Under the pieces are notes generated by a model. It made no database searches. It was not told where the DNA came from and worked only from the letters and a program-made list of their open reading frames with translations. 64,000 bases of DNA, taken from the NCBI GenBank assembly GCA_044224515.1, contig JBGAKH010000011.1, forward strand, positions 62,001-126,000, given 5' to 3'. The stretch's first letter is position 1; each line of letters begins with the position of its first letter. The position numbers were made by a program, and so were the translations under genes. Shown here piece by piece: positions 60,846 to 64,000 of this stretch. Origin of the DNA: JBBATK01 sp044224515 (GTDB lineage: Bacteria > Bacteroidota > Ignavibacteria > Kapaibacteriales > NICIL-2).

Positions 60846-61757
60846 ATGGCCTCATCATCACAAAGCTTTGTTTTAACTCCCTCGGAGCGCTTCGGAATGA
60901 ACTTGAGTTTGGCTATAGGATTAGCCATGCTCTTTCTTAAATGGTATGCCTACGCCATTACCGGTTCCGTAGCGATTTTTTCTGATGCCATGGAGTCAGT
61001 CGTGCATCAGTTCGCCGTACTCTTTGCCTGGTACTCAATTCGCGTCACCTATCGTCCGCCGGATTCCGAGCATCACTACGGACACGACAAGATCACCTAT
61101 TTCAGCGCGGGATTTGAAGGAGCCTTGATCATCGTTGCAGCCGGTGTTATCATTACGGAATCGATCTCGAAGATCATAGCTCCCACGCCTCTCGAGCAAA
61201 TAGGAGTTGGGGCCGGTTTGACGGCTCTGGCCGGTGGGGTCAACGCTTTGTTAGGTTTGTATTTGATTCGTATAGGTAGACGGCAAAAGTCGCTGATCGT
61301 CGAGGCAAATGGACGACATATCCTTACCGATGCGTGGACGAGTGCGGGCGCAGTTGGCGGTCTGCTATTGGCAGCCGGCACAGGATGGTACTACATTGAT
61401 CCAATTATCGCCTTGATTTTTGGTGCGAACATCATCGTTGAAGGCGGAAAGTTGATTCGCAACGCGGTACATGGACTCATGGATCGAACGAATGAGAGTT
61501 ACGAGGTCAAAGCTCGACAAGCTCTCGACGAATTTTGTTCACTGCACAGCACGAGCTACCATCGATTTCGTCTGCGCGAAAGTGGTCAACGTGTGTACGT
61601 GGACTTTCACATTGTTTTTGCTGATGGTACCCCGATTGAAGTAGCGCATCAACTAGCCACTGATGCCGAGCTCTGCGTGATCAATACCATCGATCATGCA
61701 GTAGAAGTTCTCAGTCACTTGGAAAGCACTAATCTTCCGGATGGACACGACGATTGA
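60846..61757 (+). CDS. Cation diffusion facilitator (CDF) transporter
   Basis: A 303-residue metal efflux protein with six hydrophobic spans. Metal-site motifs are SDAMESVVHQ (span 2), HHYGHDKITYFSAG and HILTDAWTSAG (span 5). The cytoplasmic C-terminal domain has HRFRLRESGQRVYVDFHIVF. The ATG at 60846 starts the conserved part; the open frame from 60618 is not conserved. Likely substrates are Zn, Fe or Mn; the site motifs do not decide. Confidence 0.92.
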   Translation: MASSSQSFVLTPSERFGMNLSLAIGLAMLFLKWYAYAITGSVAIFSDAMESVVHQFAVLFAWYSIRVTYRPPDSEHHYGHDKITYFSAGFEGALIIVAAGVIITESISKIIAPTPLEQIGVGAGLTALAGGVNALLGLYLIRIGRRQKSLIVEANGRHILTDAWTSAGAVGGLLLAAGTGWYYIDPIIALIFGANIIVEGGKLIRNAVHGLMDRTNESYEVKARQALDEFCSLHSTSYHRFRLRESGQRVYVDFHIVFADGTPIEVAHQLATDAELCVINTIDHAVEVLSHLESTNLPDGHDD

Positions 61758-61772
61758 ACTTCGAATTTTGTA

Positions 61773-62426
61773 TCAATCATTGATATATGCTTCGGCTTCA
61801 TCACTGCGAGCTCCCGCACGCAAGATCTGAAAGTCATCTCCGGTCATGTCGATAATCGTAGACCGTTGTTCAAAACGCGGAGCGTCAATCCATGAGAATC
61901 GCTCGAACAACACAACGACATCCACGAAAGAACCTATTGCTTCGGCAGCTTCCTCAGCTGTCTCAAAGTCTTCACCTTCCTCGTTCTTGGCGCTAATCGA
62001 AATGAGAGGTTCTTGTAACTCTTGAAGCAGGCGGTTCGCAAAAGGTGCATCCGGGACGCGAATACCGACGGTCTTGCGCTTTGGATCGCAAGCGAAATTT
62101 GGCACCTCTTTCGTTGCCGGAAGGATGAAGGTAAAGGGACCGGGGATCAAACGCTTAATGATTTTAAAAGCCGCGTTCGATACTCGTGCATAGTCAGCGA
62201 TGTTTGAGATACTGTCACACAGGAAGGTCATGCTTTGTCCGCTCGGCATGGCACGGATGCGTCGTATACGATCGATCGCCTCCCTATTGCGGAGTGAGCA
62301 ACCAAGAGCGAGACCGGTATCGGTAGGATACAAGATGACCTCGCCGGCACGTAAACGCTGGACGATCATCGCTATGCTCCTCTCTTCGGGAGTTTGCGGG
62401 TGTACCGGTATGATTACCGAGCTCAT
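61773..62426 (-). CDS. Threonylcarbamoyl-AMP synthase-like (Sua5/YciO/YrdC)
   Basis: A 217-residue protein with ILYPTDTGLALGCSLRNREA, RIRRIRAMPSGQSMTFLCDS, GPFTFILPAT and VGIRVPDAPFANRLLQELQE. The family makes the precursor of t6A37 in tRNA. The LRKKRPLP-type signature is replaced by IRRIRAMPSGQ, closer to YciO-type relatives, so TsaC activity is likely but not certain. Starts and ends are clear. Confidence 0.85.
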   Translation of the reverse strand: MSSVIIPVHPQTPEERSIAMIVQRLRAGEVILYPTDTGLALGCSLRNREAIDRIRRIRAMPSGQSMTFLCDSISNIADYARVSNAAFKIIKRLIPGPFTFILPATKEVPNFACDPKRKTVGIRVPDAPFANRLLQELQEPLISISAKNEEGEDFETAEEAAEAIGSFVDVVVLFERFSWIDAPRFEQRSTIIDMTGDDFQILRAGARSDEAEAYIND

Positions 62427-62589
62427 TCTGCAGTTGTCGACAATAATTCTACGTAAAAATCGAAGCAGCTCAATGCAGCGAGCAATCGAGGATCACTGCG
62501 TTTGAGGCCGATGAACTACGAAACTACCAAGAGTTCGGGCAATGACTATGCCAGGGATGGACAGAATGCAGGAAATGCTAGAGACAAGG

Positions 62590-62655
62590 AGTCCAGACTA
62601 CAATCTCGAGAAGTCCGGACTACATTCTCGAGAAGTCCGGACTATGCTCAAAAGA
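62590..62655. repeat. 22-bp direct repeats with internal palindrome
   Basis: Three tandem copies at 62590, 62612 and 62634. The unit is AGTCCGGACTACATTCTCGAGA (described here as AGTCCGGACT plus a CTCGAGA end); copy 1 has an A for G change and copy 3 diverges after AGTCCGGACTAT. AGTCCGGACT is a perfect 10-bp palindrome. Located downstream of the hybrid kinase gene. Might be a protein-binding array or a seed of repeat expansion. Confidence 0.8.
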
Positions 62656-62683
62656 AGTACACGATCCGACCTTGTGTGGACTT

Positions 62684-63943
62684 TTAATCGTAGCGGTGGA
62701 TGGGTAGGGTAAGGGTAATTGTGGTGCCCAAGCCGGGACCGGCGCTGGAAGCAGATGCGTCACCGCCGTGCAATTCAATGATTTTCTTGACAATGAAGAG
62801 CCCAAGTCCGGTACTGCTCTCGCCGGCGGTCGGCTGAGCCGACAATCGTGAAAACTCTCGAAAGGCCATAGTGATGTCATCAGCGCTCATTCCTAAACCG
62901 GTATCGCTCACTTCAAGGACGAGGTAGTTGTCGTCGCAGCTACTTCGTAAGGTCACCGCACCACCGTCAGGAGTATACTTGATAGCATTCGACACCAAGT
63001 TATCCAAGGCTTTACGCAGTTGAATTTCATCGCCGATGTAGTGTCGGCTTTCAGATTTGATATCGACATTGATCCAAATATTCTTACGCTCAGCATTGGC
63101 ACTAAAGGCGCGCGCCGATGAGCGCAGCAGATTGCCCACATCAATGGTGTCCGAACGTAGCTGCAAATCCGTCTTACTAAGCATGGCTATCGACAGCATG
63201 TCTTCAACCAGCGAGCGCATGAGCTCCGACGAACTGCGAGCGATGTCCAACATCTCGAGTTGGTCTGCATCGCCGGCGCACATTCTGTGGAGTTCTCCCA
63301 GAACGGAATCAAGATTGTTGAGAGGATTCTGCAAATCGTGCACGGACATTCGAATGACTTGCTCACGCGATTGTTGCAGGGCTTGTAAGGACTCATTGGC
63401 GCGCTGCAATTCAGAAGAACGTAAAGCCACCAACTTCTCCAGATGCAGGTTGTGCTCCTGGATACGAGTCATGAGATCTTCGTTTGAAGTACGCAAATGG
63501 ATAAGCTCAACTACGCGATTGATCATCATGCGAAGTTGCAGCAATTCAATGGGCTTCGTTAGATAGTAGGCAATGCTTGCTTCGTTGATCGCGCGAATTA
63601 AGGCAGCCATGTCGGTGTATCCTGTCATCAGGATACGCTCACACTCCGGACGTAAGGCTTTGAATTCCGTAAGGAGGGCGGCACCATTATCACGACCAAG
63701 TTTCAGATCGCAGATAACGACATCGAAATCGTAGGCAGAGAAGATTTTTCGAGCGGCGGCGACGGTGTCGCATGCAATGATTTCGTGCTCATCTTGAAAG
63801 AACAACTGGATGGCGTCGAGCATCGCCTGCTCATCATCAATAACCAGTATTCGAAGCTGCGTAGCAGCGAGCTGATGAGCAACAAGTGGCTGTCCGAGCT
63901 CCGTCAGTGCTTCATCCTGCATAAGTGATTGAGACCGATCCAT
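62684..63943 (-). CDS. Receiver-histidine kinase hybrid protein
   Basis: A 419-residue two-component protein. A receiver domain lies at residues 30-150 (LVIDDEQ; phosphorylated D79 in VVICDLKLGRDNG; K130 in YYLTKP). A coiled coil follows (about 155-200). The HisKA helix has H202 in SVHDLQNPLNN, and the ATPase has KALDNLVSNAIKYTPDGG (N box), LEVSDTGLGMS and SSTGLGLFIVKKIIELHGG. The order receiver-then-kinase suggests that it relays a signal from another kinase. No regulator lies next to it. Soluble, as no membrane span is seen. Confidence 0.92.
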   Translation of the reverse strand: MDRSQSLMQDEALTELGQPLVAHQLAATQLRILVIDDEQAMLDAIQLFFQDEHEIIACDTVAAARKIFSAYDFDVVICDLKLGRDNGAALLTEFKALRPECERILMTGYTDMAALIRAINEASIAYYLTKPIELLQLRMMINRVVELIHLRTSNEDLMTRIQEHNLHLEKLVALRSSELQRANESLQALQQSREQVIRMSVHDLQNPLNNLDSVLGELHRMCAGDADQLEMLDIARSSSELMRSLVEDMLSIAMLSKTDLQLRSDTIDVGNLLRSSARAFSANAERKNIWINVDIKSESRHYIGDEIQLRKALDNLVSNAIKYTPDGGAVTLRSSCDDNYLVLEVSDTGLGMSADDITMAFREFSRLSAQPTAGESSTGLGLFIVKKIIELHGGDASASSAGPGLGTTITLTLPIHRYD

Positions 63944-64000
63944 GGTGCGTACACGAAATGCTACGTTATACTACTATCTGAAAGAAATCTTCGAAAAGCT

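Noticed and set aside
60404..60928. Reverse-strand ORF with Ser/His/Gln-rich repeats
   Set aside because: Produced by the 10-bp array and overlaps the transporter start on the other strand. Low-complexity, no domain.
62590..62655. CRISPR-like repeats
   Set aside because: Units are directly adjacent and have no spacers.

Overview
The window has two parts. Positions 1 to about 32.6 kb are a prophage, cut by the left edge of the window. Positions 32.7 to 64 kb are ordinary bacterial chromosome. Signal peptides, two proteins with type IX secretion (Por/T9SS) C-terminal sorting regions, a TonB-dependent receptor and several outer-membrane beta-barrels point to the Bacteroidota/Chlorobiota/Kapabacteria superphylum. 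The GC content looks near 50% and Shine-Dalgarno sites are clear, which fits a Kapabacteria- or Ignavibacteria-like lineage better than a classical Bacteroidia. That placement is inferred from gene content, not from a marker-gene tree.

Prophage layout. A forward left block carries a small unknown protein, an SNF2/DEAH-type helicase, a VRR-NUC nuclease and a Mor/C-type activator of the phage Mu family. Next come a promoter-like element and a 140-nt region that folds by eye into a multi-branched RNA. Two AT-richer genes for secreted proteins follow, one with Asp-box (BNR) repeats and a T9SS-type C-terminus; they look like lysogenic-conversion cargo. A reverse-strand block (11.5 down to 4.9 kb) holds a ParB-methyltransferase fusion, terminase small and large subunits, a Mu gp29-type portal, a Mu F-type head morphogenesis protein and a Mu G-type virion morphogenesis protein. 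A divergent control region with TGCA-rich repeats (11.53-11.69 kb) separates it from the forward late block. That block holds a Mu I-like protease with a nested scaffold start, the major capsid protein, a DUF2190-like decoration protein, gp36- and gp37-like connector proteins, a set of modular fibre genes, a lysis cassette (two membrane proteins and an M15 endolysin), a probable tail tube, tail-tip proteins, a tail-assembly-chaperone candidate with a possible -1 frameshift, and a 1672-residue tape measure protein. No sheath gene was found. The phage therefore combines a Mu-type head with what looks like a long non-contractile tail, and no transposase or integrase lies inside the window. A strong terminator, a 49-codon ORF and the 3' end of a tRNA-Ile2(CAT) gene mark the likely right boundary.

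Chromosome layout. Metabolism: gamma-glutamyltransferase, GH57 branching enzyme, pyruvate kinase, arginase, transhydrogenase beta subunit, CDP-diglyceride synthase. Information processing: Rho, MraZ, RsmH, HPF, TsaC-like protein. Signalling and transport: an orphan OmpR-type regulator, a receiver-histidine kinase hybrid, a CDF transporter. Envelope: beta-barrels, a lipoprotein, a TonB receptor, a T9SS cargo protein. The mraZ-rsmH pair is not followed by ftsL/ftsI/mur genes. Instead there is about 650 bp of REP-like palindromes and tandem repeats beside a shortened IS200-type Y1 transposase.

The most promising undescribed element is the structured RNA at 2401-2542, next to the Mor-like regulator and the secreted cargo genes. 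All functional calls rest on reading motifs by eye; no database or folding program was run.
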